A DNA stretch of 33,115 bases from Acidobacteriota bacterium (lineage in GTDB: Bacteria > Acidobacteriota > Thermoanaerobaculia > Thermoanaerobaculales > Thermoanaerobaculaceae): contig SCRJ01000120.1 in NCBI GenBank assembly GCA_004298115.1, forward strand, positions 1 through 33,115, given 5' to 3'. Under the pieces are notes generated by a model. The model ran no database searches. It saw only the letters and a program-made list of their open reading frames with translations, and was not told the origin of the DNA. Position 1 is the first letter of the stretch, and each line of letters starts with the position of its first letter. Shown here piece after piece: positions 16,479 through 23,941 of this stretch. The position numbers were made by a program, and so were the translations under genes.

Positions 16479-17393
16479 TCAGCCGCCCAGCGCCACGACC
16501 CACCCGACGTAGGTCGCGACCGACAGGACGGTCGTCGCCAGCACGCACGCGCCCGCGAGGTCGGTGTCGCCTCCGAGGTCGGCGGCGACCGAGTTGGACG
16601 CCACCGCCGTCGGCGCCGCCAGGAGCAGCACGCCGACCGCGCACTCGAGCGGCGACGCGCCCAACCGCTCCAGGAGCCACCAGCCGAGCGCCGGCATCGC
16701 GACCAGCTTGATCGCCGACACCGCGGCGAGCGGCCGCCAGAGCGCGGCCAGGCGCCCGAACTCGAGCTCGGCCCCCAGTGCCAGCAACGCCCCCGGGAAC
16801 GCGAGGTCCGCGAGGGCGTTGAGCGAAGCCGCGAGCCAGCCCCACGGCTTCCAGTGGGCGATCGCGAGGGCGAGGCCGAGGAGGGCGCCGACCACGAGCG
16901 GGTTGGCGAGCACCCGCACGGCGACCGGCACCCGGTTCGCGCCGCGCGGCCGGTACGCCTCGAGCGCGGCCACCGCGAACAGGTTCATCGCCGGGATCAG
17001 GACCGTCGAGGTGACGGCCGCGAGGCGCAGGCCCGTGTCGCCGTACGTCGCCAGGATCAGCGGGAAGGTGAAGTAGACGATGTTGCCGCGCAGCGCGCCC
17101 TGGGTGAACACGCCGCGCTGCGGACCGGGCAGCCGCCACCAGCGCGCGATGGCGAGGCCGGCGACGGTCGCGATCGCCGTCACCCCGACCGTGACCAGCA
17201 TCGTCCGCGGCGAGAACGCCGACTCCAGCGGCGAGCCGCCGACCTTGATGATGAACAACGCGGGGAGGGCGAAGTTCGCGACCAGGCCGTTGAGCCCGTC
17301 GGCCGCGGCCTTGTTCAGCATGCCGAACCGCCGCGCCGCCATGCCGAGCGCGATCAGCAGGAAGACCGGAACGAGGCCGGCGAGCAGCGTCAC
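16479..17393 (-). CDS. AEC (auxin efflux carrier) family transporter
   Basis: A 304-residue integral membrane protein with about ten predicted helices in two halves, as in the AEC/BASS fold. The first half includes LVPVFLLIALGMAARRFGML and VANFALPALFIIKV; the second includes a run from VLIPAMNLFAVAALE through ANPLVVGALLGLALA and LVAMPALGWWLLERL. In bacteria these carry carboxylates such as malate or malonate; the substrate here is unknown. The GTG at 17393 fits the family N-terminus; the longer frame would run into the tRNA gene. An extended -10 (TGG-TAGACT) sits eight bases upstream, and there is no good Shine-Dalgarno. Confidence 0.85.
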   Translation of the reverse strand: MTLLAGLVPVFLLIALGMAARRFGMLNKAAADGLNGLVANFALPALFIIKVGGSPLESAFSPRTMLVTVGVTAIATVAGLAIARWWRLPGPQRGVFTQGALRGNIVYFTFPLILATYGDTGLRLAAVTSTVLIPAMNLFAVAALEAYRPRGANRVPVAVRVLANPLVVGALLGLALAIAHWKPWGWLAASLNALADLAFPGALLALGAELEFGRLAALWRPLAAVSAIKLVAMPALGWWLLERLGASPLECAVGVLLLAAPTAVASNSVAADLGGDTDLAGACVLATTVLSVATYVGWVVALGG

Positions 17394-17401
17394 AGGCGGG
17401 G

Positions 17402-17410
17402 AGTCTACCA
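17402..17410 (-). promoter_or_regulatory. Candidate extended -10 element of the AEC transporter gene
   Basis: TGG followed by TAGACT on the minus strand matches an extended -10. It lies eight bases before the GTG start, implying a leader of at most a base or two. It is divergent from the tRNA promoter 20 bp away. Confidence 0.45.
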
Positions 17411-17429
17411 GCCCGCGGCGCGCGCCCGC

Positions 17430-17458
17430 TTGAGCGCGATCGGCTTTGACCCTATCCT
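17430..17458 (+). promoter_or_regulatory. Promoter of the tRNA-Ser gene
   Basis: TTGAGC (17430-17435), a 17-bp spacer and TATCCT (17453-17458) end 11 bp before the first base of the tRNA. Spacing and position are ideal for a housekeeping sigma-70 promoter. Confidence 0.6.
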
Positions 17459-17469
17459 GACCGCACCGC

Positions 17470-17557
17470 GGAGGGGTGGCCGAGCGGTTGAAGGCAGCGG
17501 TCTTGAAAACCGCCGTCCCGCAAGGGACCAGGAGTTCGAATCTCCTCCCCTCCGCCA
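17470..17557 (+). tRNA. tRNA-Ser, anticodon TGA, CCA encoded
   Basis: An 88-nt cloverleaf. Acceptor arm GGAGGGG pairs with CCCCTCC, discriminator G, CCA encoded. The anticodon loop is CTTGAAA with anticodon TGA. A long variable arm (around CCGTCCCGCAAGGGACC) is typical of tRNA-Ser. The T-arm is AGGAG-TTCGAAT-CTCCT. It reads UCA and UCG-type serine codons. No second copy of its 3' end occurs in the window, so nothing shows it as an integration site. Confidence 0.97.
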
Positions 17558-17622
17558 ACTCCCGGCCGTTCGCAGCCCGCAGCCCGCCTCGGACGCCGAA
17601 CGTCCGCCGTCGTCGCGCCGCG

Positions 17623-17964
17623 CTACCGGTCGGGGAGGCGGCGTGCGAACGCGTAGATGCGGGCGATCACCGGCGCCAAGCCGAGCAGCGGCACGACCAG
17701 CCAGACGGGTGCCCACGGGCTCGTCGGCGGCGGCGCGAGGTCGCGGCCGAGCCACCCGACGGCGAGCAGGAACAGGCCGAAGCCGAACAGCAGCGTGCCG
17801 CCGTAGGCGTTGATCTCGTACCAGTTTTCGGAGGAGACGAACGCCTTCGGGATGCGGACGCCGTACAGGTGGTTCATCGGCACCCTGCGCAGGATGAGCG
17901 GGATGGAAACCAGCGCCGTCAGCAAACCGATGCCGACGTGGACGGACGGGATGGGAACGATCAC
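17623..17964 (-). CDS. SdpI/YhfL-family membrane protein
   Basis: A 113-residue protein with three or four predicted helices. The stretch RRVPMNHLYGVRIPKAFVS followed by ENWYEINAYGGTLLFGFGL is the hallmark of the SdpI family (R-x-P ... W-x-x-N ... G). SdpI itself is a Bacillus immunity and signalling protein; in other phyla the role is unknown. GTG at 17964 is preferred, with GGAGGAG eight bases upstream; an upstream start would add a hydrophilic tail. Confidence 0.7.
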   Translation of the reverse strand: MIVPIPSVHVGIGLLTALVSIPLILRRVPMNHLYGVRIPKAFVSSENWYEINAYGGTLLFGFGLFLLAVGWLGRDLAPPPTSPWAPVWLVVPLLGLAPVIARIYAFARRLPDR

Positions 17965-18021
17965 GAAGCTCCTCCGTTCAACAGCCGCCGCCGGCGGCGA
18001 ACCCGCGCACAACGACGCCGA

Positions 18022-18471
18022 TCACTTCTTGACCGCGGGCAGCGCGAACGTCGCCTTCGAGGAAAGGAGCACCTTCCCCTCCGCGGCCGAGATGACCGTC
18101 AGCCACGCGCCGGCCCGCGGACCGGCGGCGTCGATCGCGCACGTGAGCGTGGCGCGGATCCCGGGCGCGACCTCGGCCGAGGCAGAGTCCGACTCGCCGG
18201 AGAACAGGACGACATCGAGGTCCCCGTTCCACGGCCGCATGCTCTTCGGCGACGTCCGGAACGAGGCGGTGCACAGGTAGGGGGTGTCGCCGGGCCAGCG
18301 CGGCGGGCGGATGACCGGCTCATCCGTCACCGGCTTAACGGCCAACTCGCTGGCGATCTCCGGGCCGACCACCATCGGCGGGTGCGTTACCTGCGCGGCG
18401 ACGGGACCGGCGGGCGCGATGCCGGCGACCACGACCAACACGCCGATGACGGCACCCGGGACTCGTCGCAT
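18022..18471 (-). CDS. Secreted hypothetical protein
   Basis: A 149-residue protein with a clear signal peptide (RRVPGAVIGVLVVVAGIAP, cleavage likely after GPVAAQ). The mature part is rich in beta-prone runs (LDVVLFSGESDSASAEV, GAWLTVISAAEGKVLLSS), with two cysteines (LCTASF and LTCAID) that may form a disulphide. It probably adopts a small periplasmic beta-sandwich. No family recognised. GGGGAGG six bases before the ATG supports the start. It lies 57 bp upstream of the SdpI-like gene on the same strand. Confidence 0.65.
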   Translation of the reverse strand: MRRVPGAVIGVLVVVAGIAPAGPVAAQVTHPPMVVGPEIASELAVKPVTDEPVIRPPRWPGDTPYLCTASFRTSPKSMRPWNGDLDVVLFSGESDSASAEVAPGIRATLTCAIDAAGPRAGAWLTVISAAEGKVLLSSKATFALPAVKK

Positions 18472-18568
18472 CGCAAACCTCCCCTGCCCGATCGAATCAA
18501 GCTCAGCGTACCGCCCCCGGCGGCCGAGGGCAAACGCACGCGCCAGGCCGGCGCCGCGCCCTCCCGGC

Positions 18569-18985
18569 TCAGCCCTCCGCGCCCGCTGCCGTCCGAACCA
18601 GTCGTCTGACGATCACGGCGTAGAGCGTGAACTCGACCACCCCGGCGAGGAACCACAGGCAGGCGAGCCGACCGGGGATCGGCAGGAGCACGTACTGGTT
18701 GAGGTCGACGAGCACGCCGGCGACGGCGGCGAAGAAGAGGCCGTAACCGATCGCCTCGCGCAGCGAGCCGGAGCGGGCGAACCGCACGTAGCCCGCGACG
18801 TACACCACGACTGTCGCCACCGCTGCCAACACCGACAGCCACATCCGGTCCGCCAGGTCGGGGCGGTACAGGGGCCGCACGGCGGCTTCGGCCGCGCGCA
18901 GCACGACGAGGTGGAGCAGCCCGTTCCAGGCCAGGGCGAAGGAGAAGAGCGCCGCGCACGCCAGGAGGAAACGCCTCACGCCCAT
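18569..18985 (-). CDS. Small four-helix membrane protein, unknown function
   Basis: A 138-residue protein with four predicted membrane helices (residues ~6-28, 50-66, 77-95, 106-126). Polar landmarks are NGLLHLVVL in helix 1 and DLNQYVLLPIPGRL between helices 3 and 4. It resembles the small integral membrane proteins often annotated only as hypothetical. GGGAGG with six-base spacing supports ATG at 18985. It sits between a LysE exporter and a secreted protein, but gaps of 44 and 97 bp do not prove an operon. Confidence 0.6.
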   Translation of the reverse strand: MGVRRFLLACAALFSFALAWNGLLHLVVLRAAEAAVRPLYRPDLADRMWLSVLAAVATVVVYVAGYVRFARSGSLREAIGYGLFFAAVAGVLVDLNQYVLLPIPGRLACLWFLAGVVEFTLYAVIVRRLVRTAAGAEG

Positions 18986-19029
18986 GTCGAGCCTCCCAAC
19001 CCGGCCGCCGCCCCGGGGGCGGCCGCCGG

Positions 19030-19650
19030 CTAGAACCCCATCAACCGCGGCACGCTGACGGCCAACTGGTACGCCCCGAGGACCGCGAGCGCGGCCGCCG
19101 CGACCGCGATCAGGCCGCGCCGCGCGCCGGCGCTGATGTAGCGCGCCGTGCCGAAAAGGACCACGAACGCCGCGAGCGTCGCGACGATCGTGGCGTAGAA
19201 CGCGACGACCAGCGCGACGGCGCTGGCCGGATCGCGATGCCACGCCGCGACCGAGGCCGGTCCGAGCACGAGCGCCCAACCGAGGTACGGGTTGGGGTTC
19301 AGCACGTTGACCAGCACGGCCGCGAAGAACGTGCGCGGCGCCGAGGGCGGGGCCGCCGCGGGCGCCTCGGGCGGCAAGCGCAGCTGCCGGAACGCCGCCA
19401 AGGCGAGGTAGACGAGGAGGACGCCGCCGGCCGCCCGCAGCCCCTGTTGCGCGGCCGCCGGCAGCCGTCCGAGCACCAGCAGGACGAGCGCGGCGATCGG
19501 GATGTCGGAGAGGAGCGGGGCCAGGACCGCCGGGAGGGTCCGCTTCCAGCCGCCCGCCGCCACGCGGGCGAGCAGGAACGCCTGCAACGGGCCGGGCTGG
19601 ATCGCCGCCGCGAACGCGAAACCGCTCCCGAAGACGATCGACTCGATCAC
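19030..19650 (-). CDS. LysE/RhtB family exporter
   Basis: A 206-residue transporter with six predicted helices. The N-terminus FAFAAAIQPGPLQAFLLARV holds the family PGP signature, and helices near 60-75 and 110-135 (LVNVLNPNPYLGWALVLGP, with the conserved NPN/P) fit LysE translocators, which export amino acids or related small molecules. GTG at 19650 with AGGAA upstream gives the usual family start; a longer frame begins at 19698. Substrate unknown. Confidence 0.85.
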   Translation of the reverse strand: MIESIVFGSGFAFAAAIQPGPLQAFLLARVAAGGWKRTLPAVLAPLLSDIPIAALVLLVLGRLPAAAQQGLRAAGGVLLVYLALAAFRQLRLPPEAPAAAPPSAPRTFFAAVLVNVLNPNPYLGWALVLGPASVAAWHRDPASAVALVVAFYATIVATLAAFVVLFGTARYISAGARRGLIAVAAAALAVLGAYQLAVSVPRLMGF

Positions 19651-19839
19651 GCCGCTTCCTGCGGCGTCACCCGGCGCGCTCGATGAGCGCCGCTGCAAGC
19701 GCGGCGGCGACGAGCGCCCCGCCGGGCTCTCCGTGCGGCCCGCCCTCGCTGTCCGTTGCCGCGAAGCCCGTACCGCACCCCCCGGGGTATCGCCCCACGC
19801 ATTCGCCCGGAGGCGGCCGACGCCCGGACTCGGTTCACG

Positions 19840-20310
19840 CTAGGCCGCCAGCGCGCGCACTGCGAAGAAGGCCATCATGCCCACGTAGGCCAGCGTGAGG
19901 ACGACACTACGCCAAAGCCTCGCCGGCGAGCGCCGTTCATCCGTCAGGTACCGGTAGAGGTGCAGCATCGCGGCCTGAAACAGGTAGAGACAGTACCCGG
20001 CAAGAACGACGCCGCAGAGCTTGGCGTCGAGGCTGCCGAGACCCGCCCAAAAGCCCATCAGACCAAAGGCGAGGTTGGCGAAACCGACTTCGAACATCCA
20101 GTCGGGACGGTCCGTCTGCCACCCGAGGCGCTCGGCGTCCGAGCGAAAGAAAACGACGTGACGGACGAAGGCCAGGATGCCGACGAGCCCCACCGTCGTC
20201 ACCGTCACGATCGCGATCGAGGTCCCGGGCGCGGCGGACAAAAAGTAGAAACCGAAGAAGATGCCGACCCCACCGATCGCCATCGCAGCACCATTGAGGA
20301 TCCGGGCCAC
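19840..20310 (-). CDS. DUF6790-like membrane protein
   Basis: A 156-residue protein with four or five predicted helices. WMFEVGFANLAFGLMGFWA and LAGYCLYLFQAAMLHLYRYL resemble the DUF6790 pattern, recalled from memory and not searched. The function is unknown. The GTG start has AAAGGAG five bases upstream. Downstream (19651-19839) is a 189-bp gap with no recognisable feature. Confidence 0.6.
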   Translation of the reverse strand: MARILNGAAMAIGGVGIFFGFYFLSAAPGTSIAIVTVTTVGLVGILAFVRHVVFFRSDAERLGWQTDRPDWMFEVGFANLAFGLMGFWAGLGSLDAKLCGVVLAGYCLYLFQAAMLHLYRYLTDERRSPARLWRSVVLTLAYVGMMAFFAVRALAA

Positions 20311-20447
20311 GCGCGCTCCTTTCCCGACCGACCGGCCGGTCGCCGAACATGAACCGTCCGGCCACGTCTCCCCGGTCTGATTGCCCTGAAGTCATCATAT
20401 GCCCGCAGCGTCGCGAAGCCCGAGGCCGGGCGCGACGCGGCGTCGCC

Positions 20448-20990
20448 TCACGCGGCGCCCGGCGGCGTCCCGACCATGGTGGCCGGGGAGATCAGCTTGA
20501 GGTGCGCGAGCAGCGCGTCCGGATTCGCGGGCGAAACCACCACGACCCGAGACTCGTAGCGCAGCACCACCGCCTTCTTGGGGTCGGTGACGAACGCGCG
20601 ATAGCGGCCCAGCGCGGCGTTCTGGAACAGGCCGGTGACCGCGTAGAGCCCGCCGTTGCCGAACAGGCGCAGCGAGCGCTTCATCGCGACGGGATCGTGC
20701 CAGGCGGCCGTGAGTCCTCCCAAGCCGATGGGCGTGCGCCAGAGCAGGCGTTCCACCCAGAAGCCCGTCGTGTCGAGCTCGTAGCCCTTGACGAGAAACA
20801 AGAGCGCACCGAGCAGGATGGCGAGAGGCACGAAGACGACGAGCGTTCCGAACGTTTCGGCGAAGGGGACGCGCGTGCCGCGCGGGACCGCCCGGTCCAG
20901 GACGAACGTCACGCCGACCAGGGCGAGCGTCGCGACGGTCGACACCACCCTCAGCGAGACGGGCCACGCGGCGGCTGCGAACCGTTGCAT
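20448..20990 (-). CDS. Membrane-anchored PH-domain-like protein
   Basis: A 180-residue protein with two helices (residues ~13-32 and 47-68), then a soluble C-terminal part of mainly beta strands (LDTTGFWVERLLWRTPIGLG, YRAFVTDPKKAVVLRYES, RVVVVSPANPDALLAHL). This resembles the bacterial PH-like domains (bPH family) that follow one or two transmembrane helices. DPKKAVVLRYESRVVVVSP is the typical last strand pair of that family. ATG at 20990 has TTGGAG upstream. Function unknown. Confidence 0.6.
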   Translation of the reverse strand: MQRFAAAAWPVSLRVVSTVATLALVGVTFVLDRAVPRGTRVPFAETFGTLVVFVPLAILLGALLFLVKGYELDTTGFWVERLLWRTPIGLGGLTAAWHDPVAMKRSLRLFGNGGLYAVTGLFQNAALGRYRAFVTDPKKAVVLRYESRVVVVSPANPDALLAHLKLISPATMVGTPPGAA

Positions 20991-20999
20991 CGCGCTCCA

Positions 21000-21005
21000 A
21001 GTGTA
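21000..21005 (-). promoter_or_regulatory. Possible -10 element of the PH-like gene
   Basis: TACACT on the minus strand lies nine bases before the ATG, so any leader would be two or three bases long. It competes with a Shine-Dalgarno reading (TTGGAG) of the same spot. Weak evidence. Confidence 0.25.
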
Positions 21006-21072
21006 CGCGAGGCCGGCGCGCCGCCGTCGGTCGCGCCGGCCGCTGGCCGCCGCGCTCCGGATCCCGCGGCCG

Positions 21073-21522
21073 TCATCCGCCGCCGAGCCGGTCCCGCAGG
21101 GCGGCGCAGGCGCCGGCAACCGATCCGGCTCCTACCGGAACGCTTCCGCCGGCCGCGAGCGCGGTGCGCGCCCATTCGAACAGGAGCGGCCCGTTGATGG
21201 GTTGGTCCCTGCTCTCCGTCGCGCGCCAGTACTCGTCGAGGATCCAGGGCGTCCGTGGGAACAGGTGGAAGTGCAACCGCCGGTCGAGCTCGGCGAACGA
21301 GAGGCAGTAAACGCGGTCCGCGCCCACCGCTTCCTCGATCGCTCGCGTCACCCTCGAGAGCAACCGCCCCAGGGCCTCGGCCCTCAGCGGCGCGAGATCG
21401 GAGAGAGACGTCGCGGGCCCCTTGAGGCGAACGAGGACGTACCCGGGGACGATGCAGGAGGAGGAGTGGTCGACCGTGAACAGCTCGTCTTCGAAAATCC
21501 TCAGGTCGGCCGTTTCGTTCAT
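21073..21522 (-). CDS. HIT-like (histidine triad) family protein
   Basis: A 149-residue protein. VPGYVLVRLKGPATSLSDL and LLSRVTRAIEEAVGADRVYCLSF precede the motif LHFHLFPRTPW (His84, His86, Pro89, Arg90). This is close to the HxHxxPR form of HIT-superfamily nucleotide hydrolases and transferases. The third histidine of a canonical triad is absent (HFHLF), so activity may differ or be lost. ATG at 21522 gives the natural start. A perfect hairpin lies 19-44 bp upstream. Confidence 0.65.
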   Translation of the reverse strand: MNETADLRIFEDELFTVDHSSSCIVPGYVLVRLKGPATSLSDLAPLRAEALGRLLSRVTRAIEEAVGADRVYCLSFAELDRRLHFHLFPRTPWILDEYWRATESRDQPINGPLLFEWARTALAAGGSVPVGAGSVAGACAALRDRLGGG

Positions 21523-21540
21523 CGGTTCACCCTTGCTCCC

Positions 21541-21566
21541 GCCGCTCGCGTCCATCCGCGAGCGGC
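21541..21566. repeat. Perfect 10-bp inverted repeat, possible leader hairpin or terminator
   Basis: GCCGCTCGCG, six-base loop TCCATC, CGCGAGCGGC. It lies between the methyltransferase stop (21694) and the HIT-like start (21522). There is no U-tract after it, so a rho-independent terminator is not clear-cut. Confidence 0.6.
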
Positions 21567-21693
21567 ACGCCCGCCGAGGTGGGGGCCGCGGGCACGGCGT
21601 GACCGGCGGCGACGGCACGTCCGTCGCGCAAACGCGCCCGGACACCCGGCCACCGCCGCGGCCGCTCAGGCGCGCACCGCTCGCGACCCCGGT

Positions 21694-22530
21694 TCAAGCG
21701 ACCCTCGCGGCGACGATCACGTCCTGGAAGCTGTAGAACTCGGGCCGCCCGCACCACGCGCCGTACGCCGTCGGACCCAGGGGCGCAAGACGGCTTTGCC
21801 GAAGCAGCTCGGCCACGTCGCGCTCGTTGTAGGCAACGGCCGCCGCCGGCGCACCGCGCTTGAGCAGCCGGCAACCCTGCGCCTGGTGGGCGAAGACCAG
21901 CATGCTGGCGCCGCTGGCCTGCAGGGTCAGGGACTCTTCATTGAGCAGGAAGAACGTTGCGACGAGCCTCCCACCGGGAGCGAGCACACGGGAGGTCTCG
22001 CGGAGGTAGTTCGCGAGGTCCGAGGGGAGGAGGTGGGTAAAGAGCGACGTCGCCACGGCGAAGTCGAAGGAGGAATCGGGATACGGAAAGCGGAACGACG
22101 CGGCGTCGACCGGGCCATCCGGGTTGTACTCCTCGTTGTGAACGTCGGCGAACGTGAAGCTGAAGGCCGGATAGAGCGGGGAGAGCGCCGCGCGACACCA
22201 GTCGATCGCCTCACGGTCGACATCCAGCCCCTCGTAGCGACCCGGAGGGATGAGGACCTTGGTCAGCGGCAGCGCGACGCGGCCGGCGCCGCAACCGATG
22301 TCGACGACCCGTGCCGTAGGCTGCAGCCCGCCCCGATCGACCAGGACGCGCAGGAGGTCTTGCCCGACCTGGTGGAAGTCGCAGCCGCCGGCGCGGGCGA
22401 CGAGTCGGGCCGGAGGCGTCAGCGCGTCGGCGCGGCCGGACAGGCGGCCGGCAAGGTCAGCGAGCAGGTACCGGGCGTTGCGGACCGCCGAGACGACGGG
22501 CGTGCGGAACGACGATCGGGATCGGGTCAT
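21694..22530 (-). CDS. SAM-dependent class I methyltransferase
   Basis: A 278-residue enzyme. Motif I is VVDIGCGAGRVALPL (77-83 DIGCGAG), followed by the ribose-binding acidic GLDVDREAIDWCR and motif LFTHLLPSDLANYLRETSRVLAPGGRLVATFFLL, typical of methyltransferase_11/25 members. Substrate cannot be deduced. It has an arginine-rich N-terminus and lacks a membrane segment. CGGAG four bases before ATG acts as ribosome binding site; TACAAT lies 12 bases upstream. Confidence 0.85.
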   Translation of the reverse strand: MTRSRSSFRTPVVSAVRNARYLLADLAGRLSGRADALTPPARLVARAGGCDFHQVGQDLLRVLVDRGGLQPTARVVDIGCGAGRVALPLTKVLIPPGRYEGLDVDREAIDWCRAALSPLYPAFSFTFADVHNEEYNPDGPVDAASFRFPYPDSSFDFAVATSLFTHLLPSDLANYLRETSRVLAPGGRLVATFFLLNEESLTLQASGASMLVFAHQAQGCRLLKRGAPAAAVAYNERDVAELLRQSRLAPLGPTAYGAWCGRPEFYSFQDVIVAARVA

Positions 22531-22542
22531 CGCGCTCCGGGC

Positions 22543-22548
22543 ATTGTA
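22543..22548 (-). promoter_or_regulatory. Possible -10 element of the methyltransferase gene
   Basis: TACAAT on the minus strand, 12 bases before the ATG, would give a leader of about five bases. No -35 seen. Confidence 0.3.
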
Positions 22549-22744
22549 GGTCCTGGGAGGCGCGACACGTCAGCCGTACGCCGGGCGGCCGCCTTGCTCC
22601 TCTCGCCTGAAATGACTGACCTCGTCCTTCCCGGGCGGCCGAGGCCCTCCCTGGGCCGCACGCCGGCTCGGCCGGTTGCCGGCGACGACAGACGGCCCGT
22701 TCCGCCGCCGTCCACGCCCCGTCGGAGGCCTCGCCGTTGCGGGC

Positions 22745-23251
22745 TCAATGGAGACGCGCGCGCAGCCAGCGGATCTGGCCGCGGTGGTTGATCTCGTCCT
22801 CGGCCACATGGAACCACGCCCAGTGCGCGTTGAGCTCGGGCGCCGCCGCCAACGGGCGTTCGAGCCAGGCGTCGTCCCGTTTCGCCAGCGCCGCGAGCGT
22901 CACCTTCCGAGTCCCGGCCAGCTCGTCGACGTAGGAGTGCGGCTCGCGCCCCCTGAGCTGTCGCCGTCCCTCGTCGCCCAGCTCCAGCGCCGCGGACCAC
23001 GTGGCCGCCTCGCTCGCGGACAGCTCGCGGTCCTCGAAGGTGAGCGCCTGATACCAACGCTCCACCGCGGCCGCGTGTGCGAGCAAGGCGCCGATCGAGT
23101 TGCTCCTCGCGTCGTGCAGGTGGTCGAGGTCCTCGCGCGACAGCCCCTCGACCGCCGCGAGCAGCGTCTGGCGGGCGTACGCCAGCACGCAGACCAGTCG
23201 CCCGATGGTCGGGGTGTAGCCGGCGAGCGGCTCGATGCGGAGGGACTTCAT
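22745..23251 (-). CDS. DinB-family (DUF664-like) protein
   Basis: A 168-residue four-helix bundle of the DinB/YfiT class. Candidate metal-binding histidines are in IGALLAHAAAVERWYQ and in WAWFHVAEDEINHRGQIRWLR, the last matching the H-x3-E-x3-H pattern of the family. Members include thiol transferases and many uncharacterised proteins. A second, distinct DinB protein is encoded at 27027-27566. The upstream gap (23252-23408) contains nothing recognisable. Confidence 0.8.
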   Translation of the reverse strand: MKSLRIEPLAGYTPTIGRLVCVLAYARQTLLAAVEGLSREDLDHLHDARSNSIGALLAHAAAVERWYQALTFEDRELSASEAATWSAALELGDEGRRQLRGREPHSYVDELAGTRKVTLAALAKRDDAWLERPLAAAPELNAHWAWFHVAEDEINHRGQIRWLRARLH

Positions 23252-23408
23252 GCGTCGGGCCTCACGCCCTTCGGCGTCGAGCGCCGGCCGGCGTCCGGCT
23301 GCAACGGCGGCGCCGGCGACGCGGAGCCAGGTGCGGGTGCGCGGGCCATGCGCACAGCATAGCCGACGGCGCGACCGCCGGCGGGCGCCGGGCGCCGCGC
23401 GACCGGCC

Positions 23409-23903
23409 TCAGGCGCCGGGAGGCTTGAGCTCGACCTCCCCTTCGATCTCCACCGGGAGGTCGAACGGCAACCCCGCCATGCCGACCGCGCTCCGGCTGT
23501 GCGCCCCGACCTCCGGGCCGAACAGCTCGAGGATGAGATCGGAGAAGCCGTTGATGACGCTCGGCTGCCGGTCGAAGCCGGGGGCCGAGTTCACCATGCC
23601 GAAGACGCGCACCCAGGCCCCGATCCGATCCAGGTCGCCGAGCTGGCGCTGCAGGCTGCCCAGGATCGAGAGGGCGGTGAGGCGGGCGGCGGCGTAGCCC
23701 TGCTCGAGCGACACCTCCGCCCCGACCTTGCCCAGGGGCGGCGCGAAGCCGCCGTCCGCGGCCTGCGGCCCGTGCCCGGAGATCAGGACGCGCGCCCCGA
23801 CGACGTGCACGAACCGGAACGGGAGGACGACGCCCTCGGGAGGCCGAGGCGGCGGCGGAAGGTAGAGTCCAAGGGCCGAAATTCGTTTCTCGATCACGGA
23901 CAT
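23409..23903 (-). CDS. RidA (YjgF/YER057c/UK114) family protein
   Basis: A 164-residue RidA-like protein. VHVVGARVLISGHGPQAADG, EQGYAAARLTALSILGSLQRQL and VRVFGMVNSAPGFDRQPSVINGFSDLILELFG match the longer RidA subfamily (about 150 residues). The end, AHSRSAVGMAGLPFDLPVEIEGEVEL, is also typical (R-x-x-G-...LP). RidA proteins hydrolyse reactive enamines or imines; the members with this C-terminus are less well studied. GAGGAGG six bases before the ATG supports the start. Confidence 0.88.
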   Translation of the reverse strand: MSVIEKRISALGLYLPPPPRPPEGVVLPFRFVHVVGARVLISGHGPQAADGGFAPPLGKVGAEVSLEQGYAAARLTALSILGSLQRQLGDLDRIGAWVRVFGMVNSAPGFDRQPSVINGFSDLILELFGPEVGAHSRSAVGMAGLPFDLPVEIEGEVELKPPGA

Positions 23904-23941
23904 CGGGCACCTCCTCGACGATGATCCGGCGCTCGGCGCCG

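Noticed and set aside
17470-17557. tRNA-Ser as the integration site of an island to its right
   Set aside because: No second copy of the tRNA 3' end, no integrase and no direct repeats were found downstream. Position alone is not evidence.
19651-19839. The gap between the LysE gene and the DUF6790-like gene
   Set aside because: Examined for a small gene, RNA or terminator. No convincing frame, ribosome binding site or hairpin with a T-run was found.
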